A program made the position numbers and the translations under genes. A stretch of 64,000 nt of DNA from Corella eumyota (lineage: Eukaryota > Chordata > Ascidiacea > Phlebobranchia > Corellidae), in the NCBI GenBank assembly GCA_963082875.1, contig OY720102.1:7254001-7318000 (forward strand). The letters are read 5' to 3'. Each line of letters opens with the position of its first letter. Position 1 is the first letter of the stretch. This document shows positions 1-11,100 of this stretch, one piece after another. Below the pieces are notes generated by a model. That model worked only from the letters and a program-made list of their open reading frames with translations. It was not told the origin of the DNA and searched no databases.

Positions 1-907
1 AAACTTTGTTAAAATGAGATTTCAATGGAGATAACTTATTAATAGAGCGCACCAAGATATGATTACCGATAACAAATTTGGGTTGTCAAAGTGTTTAAAT
101 GTCAAACTCAGTTTTAATTCTAAATTCGGGGAAAAATAATAAAGTGGTCGACGATTACTAATTTCCATTAATCAGAAAAAAATTTTGTACGTCAGGTACA
201 TTTTATAATTACGCAAATGATATTTTTTTAAAACGAACCTTAAATTATTAAAAATAAATTTTCGTAAATAGATAGAAGCGTAAATAACGATATCCTTAAT
301 CTGTTTTTGGTTATTAATTATTGTGGATGTATATATCTATAGAGTCAGCTCACATTTATTTTGTTTTTTGGGTTTTTATTTTTTTTAACGCAGCAATGAC
401 GGCGCCTCTTTATTTCAAAAAGCCAAAAAAATAAACCAATAATGCTATATTTGACAGACGCAAAATATACGGCGCCGTAAAGCGAAATGTCGCATGCAAT
501 CTTAATAGATATAGGCTACAATAAAAATTGTTCAAGTTGCCGTGAACTAGAGCAGTAATCACTTAGGCTCTAAATAAGGGAAGTCGTAAATTGTAATTAA
601 AGTCAAGAAATTTGTGATTAGACCGTTTTGTTGGAAGAAGTGGCTTAGGCATATAAGGATGAAAAGCCACGCCTATTAGCGTTATATAAATTGCGGTCTT
701 AAGATAAAGTACACGTTAGTCTATATAAGACAACCTACCATTAAGGTTTAGTAAGAAATTAATTTTAAAAGGGTATTGCAATTTATTAAGTTTATTAAGT
801 ACTGCATAAGATGGTTTAAAAATAAATTATTTTAATTTAGATTTTTACTATTATTTAAATTTTTATTTTCATTTAAAAAGGTTTAAATAAATATTGAAAC
901 AACAAAA
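1..907. other. Gene-free upstream stretch
   Basis: No convincing coding exon is seen on either strand. The DNA is AT-rich. TATA-like strings (TTATATAAAT near 682 and CTATATAAG near 720) lie about 190-220 bp upstream of the first ATG at 908, so the core promoter of the following secreted-protein gene could lie here. This is inference from position only. Confidence 0.3.
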
Positions 908-3900
908 ATGAGGCAGGCACAAATTCTTTTTGCGGCGGCAGCTCTTTTGATTTTAAATGTTTCTGTCGATGGTAAGTGTTTTTTTTAATATTTTATTAAC
1001 GGATAAAAATTTGTGATTAGTTTCAGGTAGCGACGCCATTTTGTAAACCATATCAAGATTAAATTTCCAATTTTAATAGAAACGAAATAAGATTTTTGTT
1101 GCTAAAAATATAACTTACATATTTATAATATTAAGGTAATCTAGTTATAGGAATACAAACTTATATTTTTTTATTTATTTTTTATATCAGGTTGTCATTA
1201 TTTTGGGCATTACATCAAGCGATCGCTATCTGCGGAAAACGCAACAAGAACCGACACGGCCAAGAAACATATCTACAATTTCTTCCCGAAATGCATGGAA
1301 ACGAAATTCGGTGACGATTCGATAAACTTTGAGAATATCGTACAATTTATTGTCGAAAATTCGAAGTGGTATGAACAGAGTGATGCAACTTGCATGTAAG
1401 TTAATTTTTTGATCATTTTTAACTAACCTAACATGTGACAGTTTCTTTATATTAGGGCGCTTAACCGATAGATTTTAACTATAAATTTAAATGGCGGATT
1501 TCGAGTATACTTCTTAAGAATGCTATAAAATTGTAAGAAATTTCGAATACGGAGCAAGTAAAGTTTATGGCTAAGTATTCTCACAATCTTAGATTACATT
1601 GTTTTTTATGTTTTTAAAAGCAAAAAATAATAAATATTTTTTTTATCAAAAAAGGTGTATTAATTGGTTAACTTCCAAAGACTTGCTTTGCTGCGAAGTT
1701 AATTTTAGGAGGGGCATTATATTAAACCAAGCATCGTTTGTAATTATAGTACGGACAACCTAATATATAATTTTTATGCGATTTCAAACCGTAATTAAGC
1801 TACTGGTTTATAGGTTTAAAATAAATGCATTAATTGGCCTGTAATTTAAACTCACCGCAAACTGTCCTTCAACTAATCTAAGGTCATTCGCCGAGTAACA
1901 TCGTCATAAAAAGAAGATAATTACATGGCAAAATTTTGCGATCACTAAATCGAGACATATTTGCAGCCTGGCTTTAAAACTTCAACTTCGCATTGCCTTA
2001 ATGAAGTGGCACTCACTTATAAAAATTAACCTGAACACTTAAGTTTTAAGCGCAATTTGGGTGGACTTACTCAAGTAGCGCAGCGCGGACTGCTTTTCGC
2101 GTTGGGTAATTAAACACAAGAATTTAAGTTTTCAACCTAATGGTGCAATTAAACTTAACAAACTATTTTCGAAATCGCCAATTTGCTAATTAGATCGCGT
2201 GATTAAGAGCAGTTCTCACACGCCAAAAGATTTTCACATGACATTTTTAATCGACGTCGTCTGCCAACAAAATGGCAGAAAAATGTTTTAAATCTCTTAA
2301 TGGTTCTGCTTTTTTTCAGCCTTTTTTAAAATTAACCTCCACTTGGAAAATTATTTTTTAATTTTTCTTTTTAGCAACGACTCATTTGAGTGCTGGATTT
2401 ACAATTCCAAACTTCTACTTACTTTGGATTCGAAAATTCTTTACGCGCTGCAATACTGCATCGGAGCATTTTATGTTTACAAACGAGATATATCAGGTAA
2501 ATGCTCATGCTAAAAAAATGAATTACTTTTTAATTTCAGGTTTTCGTTATTGGTTCTGGGTATCCTTAAAACATTTTTTGTGTACGCTTTAAAATTAATT
2601 CGATAACATTTTTATCATGAAAGCCTGTTTCTCCAAAAGGAATCGACACTGGCAGAATTTATGTAAAAAATCATTAGACTATAGTTCGCCAAAACGAAGA
2701 GGTATACAATGTAATGAGGCGGTTTGGAATGTATTGCCTTTGTTTTGTATGCAAATGGGAGATTTTTGATTGAAACAATGGCATGTCTTTTACCAGTTGT
2801 TTATATTAGAAACGCTTATACCAGAAAATAGCTTTAAAATAATGGACTATACTTAATAATTTCTTGTTTAGCTATATCCACAACTTCTTTGGTTTGGAGT
2901 AAACCTGAAGTAATTCGAGTCGACCAATTGGCCTGTCCTACGGAATCAAAATATACGTTCCAGACATGCGTTGCAAACGGCGAAAAGACGGATAAAAGCT
3001 TAGCTGAAGTGTTGGACTTTTTGGATAAATATACAGTGTGCAGGTAGGAAACTCTATTAAATACATACAATTTTCCTAAGCAGTAACATATGAGTTGTAT
3101 CATCAACGGTAAACGAATATAAATATACGTTCGATACGTAGCGAGCCGACAAATATTACGCTTACAGAAAGCATATTTAAACTAAAATAATGTTAATAAA
3201 AAACAAATTAAAATAAATACAGGGCTAACTTTTAAAAAATCAGTTTAACAAAAAAAATTCTTGACATCACTGTTGTGCAGAAAGTTACGACTCTTGTTTT
3301 TGGTAGCTATGACGATACGCAAAGCGGCAAATAACGTTTTGGTTTGCAGATTAAATCAGATAGTTTGCCGGGTGTATTCAGTTATTTATACATTAATACA
3401 CTTAGAATGTTTTAAAGGTATTGCAGATTTCGTGCTTTAAAGAAATATACCAGAGTCATTAGAATATTAATTTAACAATCTGGCCGTAAACTCGTTAACG
3501 TTGTTTTTAGTTTAACAATTAAACAGTAGATTGCATGACTTTAACGTAACTTTAGTAAAATATCCTTGGCGACAGGCCCAATTAAAAGTCATGGCATCGT
3601 TATCTGCAAAAGGTCATTACGAATGGAACGATCAGATCAACAACTTAGAATTTATTTCCGAAGATCCATTGTATGACACCAGCGATCACCGACGTAAACG
3701 CAACAAGGGTCATTTTTCGGTTGGATTACCTCAGGTTTCCTATAAGCCTACAAAATCTGTGCATGGTTACGTTCCATCTATTGCTGGTAACACTGGAATT
3801 GGTTCCAGCCGTATGGTTGGCAGACATGGTCTTAATCGAGGGTCACCGAGGCTCGGAGGAGCTCTTAGATTTAGCGAGAACTCTGAAGTTGAACTCCATG

Positions 3901-5470
3901 ATGTCAAGTCTGTGGTAATGGATATTTTGTTAACTGAAAAGGAAATGGAACATGCAAAAATCTCTGCCTCATTTAGGGAGCTTGTTACAACCCACCAGTT
4001 TAACAGCTTCTTGGTTACGCTGCTTCGTTATTTTAATTGTTTTTTTGAGGGTCTTGAACAAGAGAAAAAGCCGCAGAAGACAAGTTACCTGGAGCCAAGC
4101 AAGGCAGAGGTTCGAGCAATTGCCGAAACAAAACAAAAACTTGCCGTCTCAAAACGAAAGCTTGGACAGTCATACTGTGTTCTTCTTTTGGGACTGGGTC
4201 TTGAAAAGCATCATCACATGGGCTGTGGTCGACAGAGGGTTTCTTCGACGCATCGTGACAAAAAAGTATTTGAAGATTTGTACACTTATTGCACGCTTTT
4301 AATCTGGGTGACATTTCGGCGTAGAGAATTCGATCGCATTGGTATGGAAATCGGTGACATGCTGAGGTCAGAAACATTTAACCCCGCATTAAGGCACAAG
4401 CATCATACCCCTGTTAAAAATAATGAGACTCCCAAAAATAAAAAACCAGTTTCCAGGCATCTTAATACGGTTATCAAAAAGCCGGTTGCAGAGCGAGTGC
4501 AGGATCTGTTACGAACAAAGTTACCTCAAGTCGAAAAAATCACCCCAGCTCAGAGGAGAAGACAGAATGGAAAAAGACCTGCAATCATGAAAGCAATTCA
4601 CCAACGTTCAAGTGCTCTTGTATCTTTGCTTCCGTTGCCAAAAGAAGAATCATCATATCTATTTGGATCAAGTAGGCAAAAATACAATGAAACTAAACAG
4701 GAAGCTGAACAAATTTTTGACCCACTCCGGTTTCAAGAAGTGCTAACATCAAGCGAAAAGATCGGGATCATTGGTGAGCCGATGGAGTTGTTCAACCCAG
4801 AAAACTTGTTGCCAAGAAATATGGAAAACGATGATGACACAGATTCCAGAAACGAAAATTCCCCTTCTTTGTCTGTAAACAAAAATACACATCCAGGACA
4901 AATATTATCTAAGCACAGTGCTGTGTCCAGGGCCACGACAGAAGATGGCGATCATACTTAAAACTTTACCTTTTGCACAAATTACAATTATTTACCTTTT
5001 GCATATTTTTTAACACTTATTTGTAGCACAAAATAATAAATATGATGTATGGAACATTGGCTTTGTTGAAAGTTAGCTAGCCCACAGACAGTATTTATGT
5101 TGCACAATGATGTTGTATATATTTCATCTGCTAGGCTTTTATATACACAATTTTTATATTAAAGCAGAACTTGCAAATATATTATTTTAGTTTAAGTTTT
5201 TAATGTAGTTTTAACTTTTTTAGGGGGGACACAATATGTAGCTGCGATTCAGTAATTTCAAACACAACCTACAGTACTTATTATTCCGTCAATCAGCTGG
5301 GTTGTGACAGCTGCTGGACTTCCAGGGTTGCTGGCTTTGTTAAAGATAGTTCAGAATTTTCGAAACCTTTGATGGAGTGTGCCCATAACAGCATAGACCA
5401 TGCCATTCAAATCTCTCAGGTCTATTCAATAAATCCAACTGAATACTTTTCATATTACAAAAAAAAGTAA
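908..5470 (+). CDS. Secreted Cys-rich protein of unknown family (5 exons)
   Basis: Exons 908-971, 1191-1395, 2375-2496, 2872-3043 and 5224-5470 join in phase to give 269 residues. All four introns are GT-AG. Residues 1-22 form a clear signal peptide (a hydrophobic run rich in Ala and Leu). The mature part has about 14 cysteines, several in pairs such as CSC and CDSCW near the C-terminus, and a few NxS/T sites, so it is probably secreted and disulfide-bonded. I do not recognise the family; there is no obvious enzyme motif or transmembrane helix after the signal. The last intron (3044-5223) contains the whole PPP1R36 gene on the same strand. The start is the first ATG ahead of the signal peptide. 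Gene structure is well supported; function is unknown. Confidence 0.75.
3591..4961 (+). CDS. PPP1R36: Protein phosphatase 1 regulatory subunit 36 (intronless)
   Basis: Single-exon ORF of 456 residues from the first in-frame ATG at 3591. The open frame extends upstream to 3531 but has no ATG there. It matches vertebrate PPP1R36 along its length as I remember it: an N-terminal HYEWND region, a central block around LLLGLGL..HHMGCGR..VSST..DK..FEDLYTYCT, a FRR element, and the RPAIMKAI..RSS...LLP block near residue 345. PPP1R36 is described as a PP1-binding protein, mainly in testis and ciliated cells. The C-terminal 60 residues are acidic, Ser/Asn-rich and not conserved. A pyrimidine-rich tract ending in AG at 3510 could be a spliced-leader acceptor. 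An out-of-frame 4-codon uORF begins at 3535. The gene sits entirely inside an intron of the secreted-protein gene, same strand. Confidence 0.82.
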   Translation: MASLSAKGHYEWNDQINNLEFISEDPLYDTSDHRRKRNKGHFSVGLPQVSYKPTKSVHGYVPSIAGNTGIGSSRMVGRHGLNRGSPRLGGALRFSENSEVELHDVKSVVMDILLTEKEMEHAKISASFRELVTTHQFNSFLVTLLRYFNCFFEGLEQEKKPQKTSYLEPSKAEVRAIAETKQKLAVSKRKLGQSYCVLLLGLGLEKHHHMGCGRQRVSSTHRDKKVFEDLYTYCTLLIWVTFRRREFDRIGMEIGDMLRSETFNPALRHKHHTPVKNNETPKNKKPVSRHLNTVIKKPVAERVQDLLRTKLPQVEKITPAQRRRQNGKRPAIMKAIHQRSSALVSLLPLPKEESSYLFGSSRQKYNETKQEAEQIFDPLRFQEVLTSSEKIGIIGEPMELFNPENLLPRNMENDDDTDSRNENSPSLSVNKNTHPGQILSKHSAVSRATTEDGDHT

Positions 5471-5871
5471 AGCTAATATTCGAAAAGTTGAAGTAGGCTA
5501 TAAGAGCAAAGTTCAAAAAAATTGCAACAGTATCTCTTTGAAACTGGTCCAGCCTTTGCCATTTTTTAATAATATCAATTTCAACCTTCCATTTTTAAAT
5601 AAACATTTTGCAGTACCACAATAGTTGTTTCCATTTAAATAAGAGTACTGTGATCCTAAACTCTAGTGATAAACAAAGCTAACAATATTTCCAAATGTTT
5701 CTTTTGGGCCTAACTCATCCAAATTATCACAATTTATACAAAATCATTGTAAAGTAAATGAATCTTTGATTTTAATGGTAATAAAGACAAAGGCTGCAGG
5801 CAGCAAACAATAAGTTAAAATTTAATGCTTAAGATTTGCGTGTTTTATTTTATTTGTATATATTAAATAAA
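5471..5871. other. Convergent 3' gap
   Basis: This lies between the stop of the (+) secreted-protein gene and the stop of (-) ABITRAM. It is AT-rich, with no ORF and no recognised repeat. It probably holds both 3' UTRs. Confidence 0.4.
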
Positions 5872-7276
5872 CTATTGTATCGAGTTATCGGTTTGCTTTA
5901 AAATTTGAGTGTAAGTATTATATTGATCTTTTGACAAGAGATTTTCCATCATGGCATCAGCCTCATGGAGCTTGGGCATAACAATAGCTATATACCTAAA
6001 ACAAATTTAGGTAAGGTATTTTTGATAAATCGTTTTAAGAAATGTTAAAAAAAACGTCGAAATAGAATTAATGCACATAAACCTTTTTTTTTTTAATTTG
6101 TTCTAATTTGAGAAGTCATTGCCAACTTTTGCCTAAAAAACAATATTTTTATGGTTTAGGGTAAAATTAATTTTAGTTACCCATCTGTGTCATAATATTC
6201 TTGTATTAAAGATGGTTCGTTCAACAATCGTTCATTTACTTCAACCAAGTTTCCTCGCATGCCACAATAGATTGTATGAGTAGTCCCATCATCGCATGTC
6301 ACTAAGCACAATGGGCTATCAGCATTTAACCATTGTGCGCCACGCTTTCGTTTTCCAGACACATTATTTTTAGAGCGGTCACATTTATCTGTTACCTAAG
6401 ACAATAAAGCACTAAATTAATAATTAAATGTATGTAAAAAGTAGTTTACAATATAAGAACCTACCTTTTCTTAATAATGGTATTTCTGAAAAATAGCAGT
6501 ATTCTGACTTTCTGAACATGTATTTAGGCAATTTAAATTCTTGTTATTTTTAAATAGCCTATACACTTTTGCAATTTACTTTTTAGTATTTTCTGAACAT
6601 ATATTTTAGCAAATAAACTTTTTGGTCTTTCCTGTAAACATATTTCGGCAATTTAACATTTTTAGTATTCTATGAACATGTATTTCAGCAATTTAACTTT
6701 TTAGTATTCTCTAATCATTTATTTTAGCAATTCCACTTGTTGGTATTTTCTGAAAATGTACCTTGGCAAATCAACTTTTTGGTATTTTCTGAAAATTTAT
6801 TCTTTTCGTATTTTCTGGACAAGTCATCTTGAAATGACTTGCCCAACTTTTAGTATTGATTATCTATCTACAACCTTTAAATCTTGACTTCTGATAAATC
6901 TACTTACAATAAACTGTCACTTTAATCTGTAAATATATAGAACATTTTTTATAAAATATAAAAAACAGAAATTAATTTCATCATCAAATATTACCTTAAA
7001 ATTAATCGAAGTTACTTTAACAGTTTCACGGTTGGCGACAATTGGATGATAAGATGCTAAAGTCACCAGACAAATTCGATTTGAATGGCGCAAAATTTTA
7101 ACATCATTTCGATTTGAAGTTTTCGAGTCCAGAAATTTCTCAAAATTATTCGCACGTGGCAGATTTATTTTGTAACCTTGAGCAAAATATCTGTCTGCCA
7201 CTGACGGGCATAATCTTGCTGGCTGAACTTCTTCATAATTATTTTCATTTTTTGTTGTATCGGTTAAAACATCCAT
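5872..7276 (-). CDS. ABITRAM: ABITRAM (FAM206A/Simiate), actin-binding transcription modulator
   Basis: Three exons on the minus strand: 6995-7276, 6181-6395 and 5872-5995, giving 206 residues (human about 181). The match is clear: PSVADRYF at the N-terminus, ILRHSNRIC then VTLASYHP, VSGKRKRGAQW, RGNLVEVNERLL, and GYIAIVMPK near the end, each paralleling the human order. The family has a lipoyl/biotinyl-like beta fold and is reported to act in actin dynamics and transcription. Both introns are GT-AG and phases close. The ATG at 7276 lies only 19 bp after the COX19 stop on the same strand, suggesting a dicistronic transcript. Intron 1 carries a minisatellite (6470-6835). Confidence 0.9.
6470..6835. 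repeat. Minisatellite of about 42-bp units in ABITRAM intron
   Basis: At least seven degenerate units share the theme TAGTATTTTCTGAACAT then TATTT.AGCAATTTAACTT. Units start near 6588, 6630, 6664, 6706, 6751 and 6791. It is intronic and shows no coding potential. Confidence 0.6.
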
Positions 7277-7295
7277 GGTTAATTTTTTAAAAAGT

Positions 7296-7823
7296 TTATT
7301 GAGCTTGCTCCAAGTCTTTGTATCCTAATTGCGTTAAAGTTTCTGGTTGCATTAAGTCTCTAAATATAAAATACTGGCAATGAACATCTTTAAAAAGAAG
7401 AAAACTATTTTATATTTACACTATAATACAAAACATTTTGATTTCATATCACAAAAATCTGAAAAAAACTTTTACTTTTCCATGCGGCACATAAGATAAT
7501 CCTTTGATTGCAGCCTGCACTTACTGCTGTCGTACAAATTCGTTTTCATACAGTTCATAAAAATCTCTTTAAAATTTTTGCACTCTCCTGTGAAAAAGGG
7601 TTTAGTTAGTCTTAAGAGTAGCCAAGACGTAAAGTTATTGCATGTTAAAACTATAACAAGGAATTAATAAAAAAATTATTTTAAGATAAAGCATCAAAAA
7701 TACATTTTCGTTAATAAAAATTAAATTTGAAAATTGTTAGTAACCTTCGTGATCTAATGGAAAAGCTCCTTTGAGAGGTGGTCGCGGCTTAAAGGTTCTC
7801 TGATAAACACCGGCAGTAGACAT
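7296..7823 (-). CDS. COX19: COX19, cytochrome c oxidase assembly factor
   Basis: Three exons: 7745-7823, 7476-7587 and 7296-7359, giving 84 residues (human 90). It has the COX19 N-terminus FKPRPPLKGAFPLDH and the twin CX9C CHCH signature: Cys in ECKNFKEIFMNC, then SSKCRLQSKDYLMC, which form the two disulfides of the intermembrane-space helical hairpin. COX19 works with COX11 in copper delivery and redox control in the mitochondrial intermembrane space. There is no cleavable presequence, as expected for Mia40 import. A TTAG-type acceptor lies about 16 bp upstream of the ATG and could be a spliced-leader site. ABITRAM follows after 19 bp on the same strand. Confidence 0.93.
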
Positions 7824-8192
7824 AAAGCAGTCACAACCCTAATTTTAACCACAGTTTTCCTAAAATGCCTAGAAACGATAAAGAAAACTGTATTATGCAA
7901 TCAATACACAGTGCACCAATGAGATTTAAAAATAATTAGAATGTAACTTAACATTTGAAAAAAAAAGTTAGAATGTAACTTAACAGTTCAAAAAAAAGAA
8001 AATTACACATAATAAACAAATTTCCATACAAATACTATTAATTTTAGGCAAAACGTAATGTAGTATTAAAATAGATACAAGAAAATGTTGATTTTAAATA
8101 TAAAAATATAACTTGAAAAAACATAAGCGGGCCGTCATCTAAAAATTCTAAAGATACCAATTACAAAAGCAAAACATGATAACAAAAAAAAA
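7824..8192. other. Gap between BTBD7 and COX19
   Basis: 369 bp on the minus strand between the BTBD7 stop and the COX19 ATG. It is AT-rich with no ORF. It should hold the BTBD7 3' UTR and any COX19 promoter. Confidence 0.4.
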
Positions 8193-11100
8193 TCAGAGAG
8201 TTGTTTCTTTATCAATAAAGGAGCTATCTATAATAGTTTCATTTAAAAGAAACGCTGCGCCAGGCAACGAGTCCAGTGATGTTTTAATTATATTTTGTTT
8301 TTTATTGTCATCTAAGCCTGAAAAATTAGATTTCGAAGTAGTTATACTATCTGTGGGTTCTTCACAAAAAAAGCTCATATTGTCATATGTAAAATTTTCT
8401 TTACCAGTCATATGATTTAACAAAGGTGTTATAACGTTGACGTTAGGTTTAGAACTTTCTGGAGTGTTTTTAGGCATTAAAAGTTCTAACTTAGTTGGCA
8501 CATCTCTTGTACTTGAATCTTTGTTCTGAATATGCAAAGTATCACCTTGTAATGAAACAGTAGTTTTATGATCTATAACATGATTTTTAAATGGGGCTTG
8601 ATTTTCAAACTGGTCATTTAAAACTTCTGACGAATTGTCGGCATCAATGAATTGGATCGTTGAGGAGGCACAAATGTCTGGAGCGTTACGTGCATTACCA
8701 GCATAAGAGCATGAAGGCTCTGATGACCGGTCCTTTCCTTTTAAAAATAAATTATCTTCTACATTTAGATGTAACATACTTGATTGAATATCATCTGGTA
8801 AACCAATTTTTTCAGATGTAAGTGTCATCGTAGTAAGGGTATTTACATCTAATTCATTTGCTTTACTTAAGATTGCAGCATTATTAGTACTGGTGTTGGA
8901 GATAGAAGTTGTAGTATCATTGAAGGAAAAATTTAGTTTTTCCAAACTATCCTTTGTGGTTGAACCTGAAGATTTAAAATGAAAGGAAGAAATTTCCTTA
9001 GGAGAATAAAGTGAATTGGATTTTGATTTTGCAGTCGAATTGAAAATCGTTTTTGGGTAAAGTCGAAAACTAGAACTCGACCGCAAACTCTCTGACTGAA
9101 AAGTCTTTGTTGGGGCTTTTTTCATACTTAAATATTGAGCATAAGACAAAGCAGAGGCCTTTCGTTTAAAAGTAACAGTTTCAATTTCATTTTTTTCCTC
9201 TATTTTAGGCTCTTCAGTGTTTTGCAACAAAAATAAGTCACCAGGAAAAGGAGCCGAAGCTACCGAATCAGAGTTACTACTGCTGCTCAACAAAGATCGT
9301 AAACTTTTTATCGTTGAATCCGCAGAAGCAGCAACATCAGGGATCGAAGCATTTATTGCTTCAATGGATATGCTTGAATCACTGTTATGCCCCCTTAGTG
9401 GCCGCGACTGCATGGCATTGATGTACGGAAATGGCCACTCGTTGTTATCACCCTCGCTTAGGTCGCTGTTGCTGCTAAAGTCACAACTTCTGTTCCAACT
9501 TCGGTGAACGACAACTGGCGGTATTACATCACAAGTCTTGTTCCTTGTTTTCTTTTGAAATAACTTTTGTAACTTCCTTCGGGGAATTTGGGGTCCCGGA
9601 TTTATTCTCGTTTCCTTTTCACCATAACTCGTCGAACTGTGAAAGGTTAACAGGTCGTCTGGATCATAATAGAGGTGGGGTCTGCGCAGAACATCGCTGG
9701 TGGCATCCGGAAGATTTTGCTCCCGAACACAAATCAATCGAATGTAGTGCTCAGCACGACACAAATTACTAAATATTATTTAAAATTTTAATAAAATTTA
9801 AAAATAATCTTTTTTTAAAAAAAGAAGATAATTATGACAACAAAGGCGTACCACAGCATCACTGAATTTTCACCAATTTCTAAAGCGTTAGCCGAGTAGC
9901 GTTGCGACCTGCAGCAACAATGCGGAAGTCCAACAGAAGCGGAATGACAAGATTGTAGGATTTGTTTGACCCAAGCTGTTTGCCGTAGATGTCGCTCATG
10001 TGACAGTAATTTACTAGCTATGGAGGGGTCAGGAACTACACAACAAAATGGTAATTGGTAATCAGGGAACGAAATAACGGGTCGCTATTCGCTAAAAGCG
10101 AATCGTTTTTTTGAATTAGCGAATCGTTTTTTACAAATATATTAGAAATAACGAACCAACAAAAAAAAGGTTCAGGCAGTGATAGAACTCTCGTGTATAT
10201 TTTTACGATTTATTTTACACCGGTTTTACACTAATTTAATTACATCATCATAATCCTGCGTAAATGTAGGTCACTATAGGGCATTAAATAACAATAACTT
10301 TCCATGTTTTGGCAATGCGTAAATTTCGCTCCCGAGATCGTTCAGTTGTTGCGCAATTTTTTAAATGCATAACACAGCCTTAAAAGAATTAAAAATGTCT
10401 CGTTTTTCTTGCAAAATATTTTTAACAATTGTTTAACAATAGGTTACATTTTAAAAAAGGCCACGCAGCGCGTCAAGTGTTACAAAAAAACGAAGATTAT
10501 GACTTGAACCTAATAATTACTCTAAAAATGCAACCTCATTTTTAGCGAATCGTTTTTTAAACGTTAATTCGTACCCTGGTAATAAAATCAAGAAATATAT
10601 ATTAATTTTAGTTAAAAAAATTAAATAGTAACCTTAAGAATATAAATCAAATTTTACCTGGAAATGTTTTATTGATGTACTTGAGTCTGGTCGTCGCCAA
10701 GGACGTGACTCCCATTTCCGGCTTTCGGCACGTGTCACACTTGTGCTGAGCCGCGGCAGTTCGACCAGATCCGACCATGTAAAGAGCATCTGGCACAACA
10801 CCACCAGAGGGCAGAACAGAGTCACCTTGTGTCGAGTTTTGACGGACAGCGCAAAGATTAACATTTGTGGAATTCGAGGTCGATTCTTGACATATCCGAT
10901 CTTCTAAAATTGCCTGTGGAAAATCAAGAAGTTTTTAAATATCATGTTAATTGTTAAACAAAAAAATATTTATTACGTCGATCCCAAAAAATCACCTTAG
11001 CTTCTTCCCAATGCGGGGTAAACAACCTGGGCGGGGAAAACCCTAACCCCGCTTTGTCCCGGAGCCAAAAGAATGCTCGTTGGGAGTTTGGGGTTGTGCC

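Noticed and set aside
3531-3590. Upstream extension of PPP1R36 by 20 codons
   Set aside because: There is no in-frame ATG, and the first ATG in this stretch is out of frame. The Met at 3591 starts the conserved region.
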